This document shows positions 1-12,093 of a DNA stretch of 64,000 bases, piece after piece. The notes under the pieces were generated by a model, which saw nothing but the letters and a program-made list of their open reading frames with translations, searched no databases and was not told the origin of the DNA. The stretch is from Cylicocyclus nassatus (Eukaryota > Nematoda > Chromadorea > Rhabditida > Strongylidae). Numbering within the stretch: position 1 is the stretch's first letter; each line of letters begins with the position of its first letter. The DNA lies in contig CATQJL010000112.1 of assembly GCA_958299035.1 (NCBI GenBank), positions 3,704,123 through 3,768,122 of the forward strand, read 5' to 3'. The translations under genes were made by a program, and so were the position numbers.

Positions 1-450
1 CAAAAGGCGGTCGTACTTGGCTCGAAGTTTCGATTTGACATCAGACCGAATCATATCGCAGATTATCTTCGAGCCATCTTTAATCCTCTCCCATGTCCGA
101 CTAGGCAACAAACCGTTCGCAGGCCTCCTCTTTTACAACACATTTTAACAAGGTAGAATACAATGACCGTTGCTTTTCTTTGATAACAACATTAAGAATG
201 GAATGATAGATATTCAAAATCTTCGGATCATTCTCGCAAAGGCCACACGTACTTCCTATTTTCTTATTTCTTATGAAGGCAGGTAGAATATCGGTTCGCT
301 TGCATCTTCGAAGAAAAAACCAGCGACTGCCGCATGGCTACTGCGTTTTGTCGGAGAGATAACGCTTCTTTGGTCAAACGCAATAGTTGTGGCGGTACGT
401 CTTTTATCAATTTCCAAGTTCCGTTTTGTTTAAAGATAAGATAAGATAAT
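1..450. other. left edge, no confident gene
   Basis: No confident gene. On the minus strand the first 130 bases are open and give a charged stretch around DMIRSDVKSKLRAKYDRL that looks coding but is not recognised; it could be an upstream piece of a mobile element. A short GATAA microsatellite lies at about 433-450, just before the reverse transcriptase fragment. Confidence 0.3.
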
Positions 451-452
451 AT

Positions 453-727
453 AAGATCAGACCAATTATTAGTTCTATAGGCGGCCCTTCCGATCGTATA
501 TCATGGTTTTTGAACAAAATTCTCAGCCAACTACTGGTTAAGGTGCCAGCCCATTTATCCAGCACGATGGAGTTTGTTGAGCAAATCCGTAATGCAAAGC
601 TTGATTCCAACTGCGTGGTTGAATCATTTGACGTTACCGCACTTTACACAAATGTTCAAAACCACCAAGCGTTACAGGCATTATCGGAAATGCTAGACAA
701 ACATGCCGGAACCATTAATATGTTTGG
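453..727 (+). pseudogene. Penelope-like element reverse transcriptase fragment
   Basis: Open frame without its own start or stop. The first residues (KIRPIISSIGGPSDRISWFL) and the downstream motif ESFDVTALYTNV are typical of Penelope-like element reverse transcriptases: the first is the fingers region and the second holds the first catalytic aspartate region (FDVTALYTN). About 90 residues are present. The catalytic YADD region and any GIY-YIG endonuclease would lie further downstream but are lost in the gap. The frame runs straight into primer sequence at 728, so the truncation is an assembly break and not necessarily biological. The call of family is established knowledge; whether the source copy is intact cannot be seen. 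Confidence 0.75.
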
Positions 728-753
728 AGTACTCTGCGTTGATACCACTGCTT
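728..753 (-). other. SMART / template-switch primer sequence (left gap edge)
   Basis: The 26 bases are the exact reverse complement of the widely used SMART cDNA synthesis primer that begins AAGCAGTGGTATCAACGC. This is an artificial oligonucleotide left in the assembly and not genomic DNA. It sits directly against the N gap and points into it. Confidence 0.95.
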
Positions 754-1253
754 NNNNNNNNNNNNNNNNNNNNNNNNNNNNNNNNNNNNNNNNNNNNNNN
801 NNNNNNNNNNNNNNNNNNNNNNNNNNNNNNNNNNNNNNNNNNNNNNNNNNNNNNNNNNNNNNNNNNNNNNNNNNNNNNNNNNNNNNNNNNNNNNNNNNNN
901 NNNNNNNNNNNNNNNNNNNNNNNNNNNNNNNNNNNNNNNNNNNNNNNNNNNNNNNNNNNNNNNNNNNNNNNNNNNNNNNNNNNNNNNNNNNNNNNNNNNN
1001 NNNNNNNNNNNNNNNNNNNNNNNNNNNNNNNNNNNNNNNNNNNNNNNNNNNNNNNNNNNNNNNNNNNNNNNNNNNNNNNNNNNNNNNNNNNNNNNNNNNN
1101 NNNNNNNNNNNNNNNNNNNNNNNNNNNNNNNNNNNNNNNNNNNNNNNNNNNNNNNNNNNNNNNNNNNNNNNNNNNNNNNNNNNNNNNNNNNNNNNNNNNN
1201 NNNNNNNNNNNNNNNNNNNNNNNNNNNNNNNNNNNNNNNNNNNNNNNNNNNNN
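754..1253. other. assembly gap, exactly 500 N
   Basis: A run of exactly 500 N, a conventional placeholder for a gap of unknown size. Both flanks are artificial primer sequence, so the join between the Penelope-like and RTE pieces has no sequence support. Confidence 0.99.
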
Positions 1254-1279
1254 AAGCAGTGGTATCAACGCAGAGTACT
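1254..1279 (+). other. SMART / template-switch primer sequence (right gap edge)
   Basis: Same 26-base artificial primer as at 728-753, in the opposite orientation, so the two copies face each other across the N gap. Genomic sequence resumes at about 1280 in the middle of an RTE element. Confidence 0.95.
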
Positions 1280-1282
1280 GTT

Positions 1283-3134
1283 GTAAGTGCAGAGCATGAG
1301 GCAGTCTCCATGGCGTATCGTCCGGGCAGACGTGCCGTTTTTGTCCAATCCGAAAGAAGACATGCAAGCAAGATACTGGAAGCAGCCGAAAGAAGACGAA
1401 GTCTCAAGAAGTGCCGAAGGGACCTCTGCGAATAACACGTACCGCTGGCTTCACTACTGAACGAAGACGGGACTCCGACTTCTTCCCGATACAAGATGGA
1501 ATCTATCGGAAGAACTTTTACACCAACCTCTTCCGCTCATCAACACCCATGCAGATGCCCATTGTCCCCACTGGAGAAGTACCACCACGAATTCTACCTG
1601 TTGAAGTGCGTATCGCATTACAGACCATGAAGACGTCCACGGTTCCAGAATCAGATCATCTTTTCGTCGAACTTCTGCGAGCCGGAGGACACCGTCTACA
1701 CGAGATCCTAGCATCGCATTTAACATCTTACCTTCAGAAGGAGAAGATTCCCGACCAGTGGAGAACGTCAAGAACTGTCCTTCTCTTCAAGAAGGGTAAA
1801 CGGGAGGATCTTTGGAACTATCGTCCAATATGCCTGCTGAGTGTGCTGTACAAGCTCTTCACGAAGATTATTCTCGCTCGCATATCAAGGACATTGGATG
1901 AAGTCCAACCCCAAGAACAAGCTGGATCTCGCAAAGATTCAGCTGCATGGACCATATCCAGACCGTTTCGAGGGTCATAGAAGTCTGCCGGGAGTACCGA
2001 CTGCCTCTCGTCTTAACTTTTGTCGACTATGAGAAAGCCTTTGACAGCGTCGAAACCAACGCCATCCTGTCTGCGCTAGTCGATCAAGGAGTGGACCCAG
2101 CTTATGTGAGGACGTTAGCCGACTGCTACAAGGATTGTACAACGACGATACAGCTATTTCAGCGCCCCCTGACCATACCAATCGGGAAGGGGTTCCGACA
2201 AGGCGACACAATCTTGCCGAAGCAGTTCACCGCTGCCTTGCAGTGGGTGATGAAGTCACTGAACTGGGACGAGAGATACGAGTTGGTGGGAGATTCCTGT
2301 CCAACCTTCGTGTTGCGGACGACATCGTTCTCTTCTCGAGCAGTAGCACCGAAGCAGAGGATGCTGAAGGAACTGAACGAAGTAGGGAAGAAGATCGGAC
2401 TGCGAATAAATCGGAAGAAGACTCAGTTTATGAGGAACGCCCTTTGCGAAGATGCAGAAATGGAATTGGAAGGCACCCCTGTTATGGAGACGTCTTCTTA
2501 CGTGTATCTCGGACGTTCGACGAACATGGAGAACGACTTGAGGGAAGAACTTAACAGGAGAAAAAGAGCAGCCTGGGCCGCCTTCGGGCCTCTGAAGGAA
2601 GCTACCGACCAACTGACGGACCCGGAGCTTTGTGCCCACCTGTTCGACTCAACCGTTCTCCCGGCGCTCTGTTACGCAGCTGAGACTTGGGCCGACACTG
2701 TAACCACGTCGAAAGTTTTACGGACCACCCACAGAGCGCTCGAGCGCAGTCTGAAGATGACCCGACGCAAGCAACATCTAGTCGGACTTTGCAGCACGGA
2801 TATGTGAAAAATGTCGTCTTCGTGACCCAGCGGAATACGTTGCGAAAGCCAAACACCGATGGGCCAGTCACATAATGAGAAGAACAGACGACAGATGGAC
2901 ACTAAGAACGAGTGGATTCCTCGCGAAGCCAAACGTCCTCGAGGAAGACCACCGACGAGGTGGGCAGACGTGTTCGTGGAACGGATGGACCAGCTGAGAA
3001 ATTAGCTGGATACGACTTTCGCCCCTGGAACTCGAGGACGCAGCCACCGACGACGGCCAAAAAGAACGTGGATGTCTGAAGCGAGGAACAGGGAAAAATG
3101 GCAACTTCTGTACTGGGGCCCGCACGTCACGTGA
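1283..3134 (+). pseudogene. RTE-clade non-LTR retrotransposon reverse transcriptase, broken
   Basis: The end of the linker after the endonuclease and the whole reverse transcriptase with its C-terminal region can be followed on the plus strand, in several frames. Visible motifs in order: DQWRTSRTVLLFKKG and NYRPICLLSVLYKLFTKI (about 1756-1875), LVLTFVDYEKAFDSVE (2009-2060), the catalytic box read as VADDIVLFS at about 2313-2340, then NRRKRAAWAAFGPLKEATDQ (2554-2613) and ALCYAAETWAD (2667-2700), all hallmark of RTE elements of hookworms. A stop near 1432, frameshifts near 1500, 1940, 2270 and 2345, and a shift near 2807 disable it. The YADD tyrosine position is not tyrosine (VADD). The 5' part with the APE endonuclease is missing because of the gap. 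Confident in family; not functional. Confidence 0.88.
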
Positions 3135-3174
3135 GGACGGGCCATCTAAGTATCTAAGTAAGTAAGTAAGTTTG
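3135..3174 (+). repeat. RTE 3' end with (TAAG)n tail
   Basis: After the last coding codons there is a very short 3' tail ending in repeated TAAG units. RTE elements characteristically lack a long poly(A) and end in short tandem repeats, so this marks the true 3' end of the element. Confidence 0.7.
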
Positions 3175-4201
<1,027 letters not shown>

Positions 4202-4279
4202 GTCACGTAAACACCCTTAGCCCGTTATTATAAGTTATGATTAGCGGTTGTAGTAAGCTGTAAATCTGTAATTGTTATA

Positions 4280-4720
4280 CACTAGGTGCAAAAGTTTTGT
4301 CAATTTTTTGAAATAACCTTCAATTCCGTGGAGTAAATGTAGCTAAAACCTGTATCTGGTGCAGAATTATTCCTCTTTTCAGCTGCTATATTCCCAGTGT
4401 GATTCTTTGAGAAAGCGTTGAAGTAATCTTGGAAATTACGGTCATCGTTGTTCATGATGTTCGATATTTGCCATTTTTTAACATTCTTGTTTCGGACTTT
4501 TGGGGGAGCTTTAATAGCCGACGAGAAGAGTAAACCTTTTGCCGACTGCAGCAATTTTTCTTCTCTACTAGCTACACTTTTGGAATTTTGCTAAATAATT
4601 TTCTGGAAACCTTGAGTCTGGAAAAATCGCACAACCTGTTAATTTTTTTAAATTTTTGTTTTTTTTTGTTTTGTTTTTGTTAATTTCAAAAAGCGGACAA
4701 TGACTTTTGCACCGGCCTAA
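4280..4720. mobile_element. mariner-type MITE (GGTGCAAAAG family)
   Basis: Left end CACTAGGTGCAAAAG and, inverted, right end TTAGGCCGGTGCAAAAG, followed inward on both sides by TTTTTTGAAAT-like sequence. TA dinucleotides flank both ends (4278-4279 and 4721-4722). No transposase is encoded. The start of a second mariner-like end (TTAGGTTGCC) follows directly at 4723, sharing the TA. Confidence 0.6.
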
Positions 4721-4722
4721 TA

Positions 4723-5539
4723 TTAGGTTGCCTGAAATGTTTTGTCGTATCATTTTTGAAAATTTGTAACTTTCCGCTGTTTCGACTAGCCTCATTGTAA
4801 TTTTGTCGAAGAAAAGAAATTTTCTTCTTAGTAAATGTCTTGACGATCTTCTACTATACACTCGCTGAAAAGTTAAAAATGAGGTAGACACAGCATAATT
4901 TTGTTCAGCGCTCAGAAAAGTCTGTCTGATTTCTTTGAAGCGCCGCTCGAAAGAATGTGGTTAGGTGCTGCAAGGTGCTGTTAGGAGAACATGCCAAGGT
5001 CACTTAGTACAAAAGCGTTCAATTTAACCTCTGAGATCAAAAAGAAAACAAGCTGTCCCATTACTTTTGTATCCAAAGGCAGCTCTTTCAGTGAATAATT
5101 TTCACCTCTATGATATATCATTATTTCTTATTTGTCAACTGGTAACAATAAGTGTGCAATGAACGGATCAAAAATCAGTACCCCGTTAATTGAAACACTC
5201 ATCGGAGAGGTACGGTCAAATAATTTGTGCAAGAAAACAAGTGTCAACAGTTCTTCCTTTTGTAGATGCTCTTGGAACAGCTGCTTTATTAATCCAAGAT
5301 CAATCAAAGGCACCTAAACCGTGTTCAGTTCTATTTCCTGGGAGATTTTTTGCGGAGCCCGTCAAAGGCATATTAGTTTCCCCATTTTGGTGGTATCCGA
5401 TGCACATAAAATCTCTGGATTCAAGTAATGAAGTTTTTTTACCCTCTTAATATTTTGAATAATGCAAATGCAAAGTTACTAGAAGTATAGTTATATAAAG
5501 CGATACTTGCAACAAAAGGAAAAAAACCGGCTAGAAGTC
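4723..5539. other. mariner-like end, then unrecognised sequence
   Basis: Begins with TTAGGTTGCCTGAAATG, similar to the ends of the palindromic mariner MITEs at 16283 and 53305. No matching inverted right end was found, so only one end can be claimed. Short open frames at 5132-5450 are not convincing. Confidence 0.35.
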
Positions 5540-6060
5540 GTTACACACAATCTCTGGGCATACCTGAGAAAGATCTCGATCTTTCGCAAGATTCCAATGT
5601 GATTATTTTTTACAATTTCATTCCTAAAGCAGAAGCGTTTGCCGTTGGCGATTCTTCCCTCTCCACCCCTGCACTACCGAACAGATCTTCTGAGAATTCC
5701 TTTCACCAGAGGCAGATCATTATGCTATTAGACAACTCTTCAAAAAAAGTCTAGCATTATCGGTTACGTCTGATGATAACCCGCCACTCTCATTGACTCA
5801 CATTTTCAATTCATCTTTATTGAAAGCAAAAGTACCTTGCCTGCTGTCGTCACTCCCTTACCAAAAATTTCCGAAACTTCAGGCCAACAAATATTCTTCC
5901 AATATCCTGCAAGATACTCGAAAAATTGTTGCAGTTGTTGAATGGCTTTAAGATACAATGTCTCCTCCCTTAGGATATGGATTCTTGCAAGGACGACCTA
6001 TGCTGTACAGTTTCTAAACTCAGTTTGCCTGGGCGAAAGCGTTGAGTCATAATCAATCTG
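5540..6060 (+). pseudogene. decayed CR1-like LINE reverse transcriptase
   Basis: Pieces of a reverse transcriptase survive in shifting frames on the plus strand. NPPLSLTHIFNSSLLKA (about 5780-5830) corresponds to the PLTHIFNLS motif; AVVTPLPK (about 5842-5865) is the motif before the first catalytic block; NFRPTNILPISCKILEKLL (about 5875-5932) matches NYRPISILPI-type sequence; LGYGFLQGRP (about 5972-6000) matches the QYGFLQGRS block. There are several frameshifts and stops and no catalytic YADD. An hAT element begins 14 bases downstream. Family assignment to CR1/T1-like LINEs is by motif only. Confidence 0.6.
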
Positions 6061-6073
6061 AACGCTGTCTGCT

Positions 6074-7016
6074 CAGGGCCCGGCAGGAGGTGGCATTTCA
6101 GAATTTTGAAAACGATATCCCCTTTGAAGCCAAAATTTCTTACGACTTCCCCTTTGACCCTATTTTTGACCCCTGTAAGTCCCTGACAAACAGATATACA
6201 CAAATAATAAGATGGGCGGCCTCAACGCTTATTATAGTAGTACTACCTGGCTTTCCTGGTCCAGCCCGGGTCATCAAGGTTCCAGCTCAACGGGTCCATC
6301 CGCAAAGGAATCTATAAAAAAACATAAGGTCAAGATTTGCACAAACTTTGACGTTTATATATCTAAGATACTACTCATTTATTAGTCAGCTGCGAAACTT
6401 TACAATTTACAATAACCGATTGCGATTGGAGCGCGCTTTCCGAGGCCGACCATAACGCTGTGAACCCTATTTGGGGCTGTATCGAAGCGGTGCTTTGGTG
6501 GTTTTGGAAGCGGATTTGAATATGTAGTGATACTCTCGACCTAGTCCAAATTTATGTAAAGAAATCCGGGAAATTATGTGAAGGGAAGCAGCGAGCCACC
6601 CCAGGTGGCTCCCAGGTGGCGCGGGAGCCACCTAATTTCGAAAAACACTTACCATTTTTTAAATTCCAATAAGTTTCTCATAATTCTTCATACTTTTTTT
6701 GTGCTCATGGTCCTCCAACTACACAGCAAATTTGGTGCCATATCGTTACTTGTGCATTAAAAACAACCCTATTTTGTTATTTTCCTCTTACAAGAATTGC
6801 GATTTGAATTCCCGCTTGCGGGCAGGCTAGCGATCGGAGCACATCTTCACATTGCTGGAATCTAAGTTCATAGGACAGTAGCATCAACAAGACATGATGA
6901 ATAAAGAATGATATGTGCATTGTTTATCGGCGGACCCCAAAATACGACTTCCCCTTTGCTTTTTCGGGCCAAAAACGATATCCAGCTTATGAAAGCGCCA
7001 CCCCCGCCGGGCCCTG
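6074..7016. mobile_element. hAT-type DNA transposon, non-autonomous, 943 bp
   Basis: The terminal inverted repeats begin CAGGGCCCGGCAGGAGGTGG and, at the right end inverted, CAGGGCCCGGCGGGGGTGGC. The element is flanked by a perfect 8-bp duplication TGTCTGCT (6066-6073 and 7017-7024), the target-site length typical of hAT transposons. No transposase frame is visible. Internally there is a local palindrome of GAGCCACC/GGTGGCTC units (about 6593-6635) and a fragment resembling the tail of the 19678 repeat family (about 6150-6215). A second, partial copy of this family starts at 13315. Confidence 0.85.
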
Positions 7017-7132
7017 TGTCTGCTTCGATCTAACAATAAGTAAAGCATATCGTTAATGTAAATTACGCTCTTTTACTGAATTATACTAGAACTGTGGACA
7101 TGAGTCTACAATCGCGATGGTTTTGATCTTAA

Positions 7133-7431
7133 AGGAGGTGGCTCGGCAAAATGGACCCCTGTCAGACTTTGGTAGTGTTGGGTGGTAGACCCCCAAGCAC
7201 ACCGTAGCTCCAACCCACCCTCCAATCCATGTGCTAAAACCTGAAAATGCGCTTCAAACTCCGCCACCCTGACCACTCAGTGGAAGTGGGCGAGGCCGAT
7301 AGAGATTTGAAGCTGCTTCACTGAACTTAGCGAATGACTTGGAGGGTGAGGTTTGGGCTATGGTGTACTCGGAGGTCTTCTACCTAAGAATACTAAAATC
7401 TTACAAAGGTCCATTTTGCCAAGCCCTGCCT
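7133..7431. mobile_element. TTAA-target MITE, 299 bp (AGGCAG family)
   Basis: Inverted ends share GGCAAAATGGACC (left AGGAGGTGGCTCGGCAAAAT, right inverted AGGCAGGGCTTGGCAAAAT) and the arms stay similar for about 95 bases. TTAA flanks both sides (7129-7132 and 7432-7435), as expected of piggyBac-type insertion. Related by TIR start and target to 24563-24930 and 36634-37012. It carries no coding sequence. Confidence 0.75.
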
Positions 7432-7435
7432 TTAA

Positions 7436-7766
7436 CTGCAAGATAGAACATTTTCAGTCAGAGTTCTTGATAGAATTTCGATAGCAAGATCCTGCAGATC
7501 TGGTGTTCCTGGGAGCATCTTACCATCAATTTTGTTCAGTATATCACGTTTGACCTACCAGCTTTTGTTAATACAAATCCTTGCATTGGGGTAACTGCGT
7601 ACGCTGCTGATATAACTGATATAACGATTTGTGTCACATATCGTTGCATAATAAGATAAATTCCGTTATGACAAGGCACAACTCGAATGTTTGGATGGGC
7701 TGACAGGTGAGAAATCAAGGTGAATCTGTTTAAGAGCTGCATTCTTTTCATTGACATAACTTTCAA
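7436..7766 (-). pseudogene. possible host coding remnant, unrecognised
   Basis: On the minus strand a frame from 7766 to about 7536 (with LISHLSAHPNIRVVPCHNG and AVTPMQGFVLTKAG) runs into a second coding-looking frame, one base out of register, from about 7555 down to a stop at 7432 (RDILNKIDGKMLPGTPDL then QDLAIEILSRTLTENVLSC). The AHPNIRVV piece faintly recalls glycosyltransferase-B folds such as UDP-glucuronosyltransferases, but that is not secure. The stop codon lies in the TTAA target of the MITE at 7133-7431. Could be a real exon pair with an unusual junction, a pseudogene, or chance. Confidence 0.3.
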
Positions 7767-10440
7767 TCATCCAAGAGAAGTATATATCATTGAAGCAAAT
7801 TTTTAATGTGATTATATAAATTGTGAATTGAAGTATTCACAACATATTGATGAAATTTCTTCAGTGCCACTTGAATGATGTACTTACATAAATATTGTAA
7901 TGTAAAATGTACTTCCCCGTACTATTTGATCATTTAATCTCAGTTCCCTACTTAGAATATGTATTCGTTCCTCAAGTGGTAGAATATTGCAGCGCGCGTG
8001 GAACTCCATCTCTAAAAAAACATTGAGAAGATAGAAAAAAACTCAAAAAAAACTTTCCAAAAACTGTGTTCTATCGTGCATTTTGACTCAAGCTATTTTC
8101 TTACCCTATCTGACTGCAAAATCAGACACGTAAGCTTGGTTTCAAAACTTCTCTAAAGAAGACTTCTAGCAGACATCTCTATGGCTTTTGAAATATACGA
8201 TCTGAAGTCAATTTCAGACCCGGTACATTTAGGCCTTTCGAATGAAGGCAGAACTTCTTTGAACTTGGCGGTTTCTAGTTGAGCTATCCCATTAGCCATG
8301 ATGCCAGAGTGTTTCCTTGCTCAAATCGAAAGGAAACGCTAGGTACACGGCTAACGAACAGCAAATCGGCAAATATACAAAATACAATTCTCTGAAATAG
8401 ATAAAATAAAGAACTTATGGCATTCAGAAAGAATATGATGAGCAAATGGAGGCAGTGCGAGAATAAAAAATTGACGTACTCACAAGAGAATGGGACTGAA
8501 TAGATTTCTAATATATTCTATGATCGAAATAAATAAACTCACTTTCTCAAATTGCAAAGCATAATGCAAAGCATACCCTCGATACATAGAGCCATCTATC
8601 TATTAACCTTCACTTTGAGCGGCATACAAGAGCCCAACCTTCGTCTGGAAAAAAAACAGAAGTCATCCGGGTCAAAGCGCCGGATGCTATAATCCTGACT
8701 ATATCCAAACGAATATAAATGAAGCAGTAGAGAAGAATGTCTTTATATTATCTCAGCGAAAATTTGTGCATGTATAGCCTTTTTTACGCTAAACTAGAAT
8801 TCAGGACAGCATTTCTCAGTTAACCCCTTATGTGACCAAAATTATGTTTCAGAAGTTGGAAGCTGTTGGAGTTGAATAAAAACGTAGGACTGCGCTTGAA
8901 TCTTGCGCAGAGAGTTGCGCACGAAAACGCTGGTCTATCTCGTCAGTGAGTGATTTTCAAAGCCTGGAACGTTGTCAGCACTCCCCGTCGTTTCATGGCA
9001 ATCGGAATTATATATAGTGTTGCAGGGCTTCGTTGAAACCCCGACGGAGAATTACGACCAGAGTTAAATGCCCGCCGGCTCTGTCTGCGCTGCTCCTCTG
9101 CGTCTCCGCGCATTGCATGCTACCTCGTTACTCCAAACGCGGAGGACAGGGCATTTGGCTCTTGTTTCCTTTTATTCGTTGTTGCAAACCCAATTTCAGC
9201 AACCTATATAGCATATCAAAGCCCTTGGTCTCTAGTTTCACGATGACAACGTCCCAAAACCACATTTTTCGATTTGAACGAGAAATCTGCCAAAAACCTT
9301 GGTTTCGAAAATCCCTTGTATCTACCCTGAACCAACCCTTTTCACGCGATTTTTTTGTGCATTCTATTATTGTTTTTGTTTATAATGCAGACAATGACTT
9401 AGTGCTCATCTCTTCGATTATGGCGGAATTTATTGTGAATAACGGTAAAAGTGCATTTTTCTTTACTGTGTTCTGTTTCAGTGCTTTCGCAGAAATGTTT
9501 TTTCAGCTTGAACGATTATTGCTCAGAATAATGAGCGCAACAATCCAGACAACGTCCCAAGAAGAAGGAGCGTCAATGCGGGGGCAAAAATTTTGAGGAC
9601 GCATCAAGGACTAGATTTGACTTTGACGTGCATTTCGACTTAAAGGGGAAGGATACTTGATGGCCGTGGCCATTCGTGATAATTTGTTTATCAAAGAATG
9701 CGCCTTTTGATGCTGGTTCGAATATTGTCTTCCGTATCTGGAAACGGTAATCTGAATGGGGTTATAATTATTTTTTATGAATAATGTGCGCTACTACGGA
9801 GGGTCAAGATCGTGAACAAGAACTTTTCTTTCTTTTTCAATTGCTGAACATGATTTAGATGGGTGTAATACAATAGCATTCCTTTTAAGATTCTCTTCAA
9901 TAACTTTAAACAGTAACCTAGAACAAATCGGTGATTTTAGCTACCCAAAAGTACGCAAAATTTCTACGAAGAAAAGTTCATAACTTCCTTCAAAAGACCG
10001 TTTCGCAGATATCGAGCACAGATTTAGAGTCAACGTTTTGAGATGCATCTTATGGTATACATCACATGCTACATGGCCACGGTCACCGAGTGTTACTTTC
10101 CTTGTTAATAAAAAAAAACTGCGTTTTTGTGACTAATTTCTTTCTCGTTCATCTTCTTCATCTTGATAACCGCTACTTCCGAAACATGGGTTTCTTTGAT
10201 AGTCGCAAAAATAAATTGGCTTTTTCTCGTAGCTTTTCATCGTTTTCCTCCGTGTTGCGAATGGTCCTGGAGCAAATTCCTACACTTTGAAAAGGCGCCA
10301 AAGGAAAGATTTCAAGCTCATTGCAGCGTTTTCATCGGAGATTTTAGCAACCTTTTGCTTTTTGCGTCTATTTTTCTTCTCTTATCTTCTGCAAACAACC
10401 TTCGCTTTTTATGTAAAAAAATGTTCAAATAACCTTCACT
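7767..10440. other. unannotated stretch
   Basis: No convincing gene, RNA gene or bounded repeat. The longest frame (9033-9596, plus, 187 residues) has no recognisable domain and an erratic composition. TGGCCGTGGCCA at 9660-9671 and an inverted ATGGCCACGGTCACC at about 10072 are weakly symmetrical, without a target duplication. Confidence 0.4.
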
Positions 10441-10567
10441 TTTGACGCCCTGTCTCTAGACTATCGCAGGTATGGTGCAGAGAATTGGCCAGAATGTAGA
10501 AGGTAGCTCAGTTGACATATGAGCGTAACAGCTGTTGATACCAATTGCATGCATTTGGCGTGCGCTA

Positions 10568-10780
10568 AACCTAGTGGTACGTGCCCGCGGTCTTCGCGCA
10601 TAGGACGACTCAGACACTCCACCGGCTGCGGCCGTTCGACGGCCGGCTGGTCCGTCGGCGACATTTCGGCCGGAACGGTCGCCAGCCAGCCGCCAGCCGG
10701 TACTCGAAGGGCCGCCAGCAGGTACCCGTACGGCGGCCGGCCGGTGTGGCGGGGGCGTCATTGGCGAAATGGCACTGGTC
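10568..10780. repeat. GC-rich island 1 (GGCCGGC motifs)
   Basis: A sharply GC-rich block in an AT-rich setting, with repeated GGCCGGC, CGGCCGG and GCCGCCAG words. The segment starting CTAGTGGT and containing CTCAGACACTCC is found inverted and diverged at the second island (ends CCCCTAG, contains GAGTGTCTGAGG). This suggests the two islands are the arms of one old element of about 1.5 kb; no target duplication supports that. Confidence 0.4.
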
Positions 10781-10799
10781 CATACTCTAAATTCTAGGT

Positions 10800-11939
10800 T
10801 TCAGCACTGTATTCTTAATGCAAGTGTGGAAGAATCCACATGGACATATTTATTATAACACTATACAATGAAACATGTCACACACATCCATGTAAAATAC
10901 ATTTGACTACAAAGCTAGCAACTATTTTATCTAAATGGAACGATCATTTGAAGCAGCAGGTTTACGCATCGTCGGACAAGCATTTCGAATGCGCCGGTGG
11001 TTACAGAATATCTTAGTCCTTATACTTCCAAAAGCACACGTAAGCAATAACAAGCTGCATTCGATGATCTGTAAATGAAAACAAGCTATTGCCAATTTTT
11101 TACTGACACCGGAACTTACATGCTATGCACAGTGTTGCAATCATGTTTGTTAGTAGAGCAATACCAAAGAAATAAGCATTACAGTAGAAGATTAGATTAG
11201 ATGATTGTATCAACCTCTGGAAAACACTGCAACGCTATTTTTACAGATGTTTGAAAAAACTTACATCTTTGGAGTGGGTCCAGCAGCTGTGACCATCAGA
11301 TTAGTAGAAATGCGGTAAGATACCAGTTAGCTTTCCAAATCGTAAGTGTTGTCAGCGTAGTAACAACTGCCAGATGAAGTATCCAGATAAATTTTAGAAT
11401 ACCCAGCAATCAGAAATAGTCCAGAAATTCAAGAAATGTGATGCAAAGGAGCATCCATCAGGAGCAATACTCGATTTTACGAATAACAACTGAGCATTCA
11501 ACCATTCGCTGTAGTTCCTTCAGAAAGACAAGAACGCAAACACCATATACGTTGCAGCTGTCCCCTGAAAAGTGAACATTCAGTTTGTACTTCATCAGTT
11601 CGTACCCAAAAAGGTGATGCGACACAGAATCAAGGCGTCACAGCAAATAGGCATGAACTCACTGACGTTTGATTTCTTCGTCATTCAAATCAAAATAAGC
11701 AGGAATATAGAAAGAAGAGATAACGAACTCCATGTAGTTAGCTTGACCAAATCTGAAAAAGGGTGGACTGAGCGGAATAATAATAATGGGCTACATCAAT
11801 TATCAAATTCGGACATAAAAACTAATGCGACCGAAGTGGAAAAACCCAACAATAACAAAGAAAAATTAGTAAAGAAATGTTTTCTGCGTAGAAGACACAA
11901 GCGCTCAATGTTTGGAATTATTTCCTTACTGTATGCGCA
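10800..11939. other. unannotated stretch between GC islands
   Basis: AT-rich, no recognised feature. A 174-residue frame (11572-12096) is Asn/Lys-rich and runs into the GC island; no domain is visible. Confidence 0.35.
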
Positions 11940-11969
11940 ATCTTGTGCGCTTTCCGAGCTTTTGCACAT

Positions 11970-12093
11970 TGGAGCGGCCGGCGGCCGGCCGGCGTTTGGC
12001 TCCGCCCAAAATGAACGGCCGCCGGCCGGAAGGCCGTCGTTGAACGGTCGCCGGCCGGCGCGAGTGTCTGAGGAACTCGACGAGTTCGACCCC
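11970..12093. repeat. GC-rich island 2, inverted relative of island 1
   Basis: Dense GGCCGGCGGCCGGCC-type sequence ending GAGTTCGACCCCTAG. Its reverse complement shares CTCAGACACTC and nearby CGTTC-ACGGCC with the first island. See island 1 for the interpretation. Confidence 0.4.

Noticed and set aside
510..1494. Frames of 198-259 residues spanning the gap
   Set aside because: Most of their length is translated N, and the rest includes primer sequence.
9033..9596. 187-residue plus-strand frame as a host gene
   Set aside because: No domain, erratic composition, and no splice or homology signal visible.
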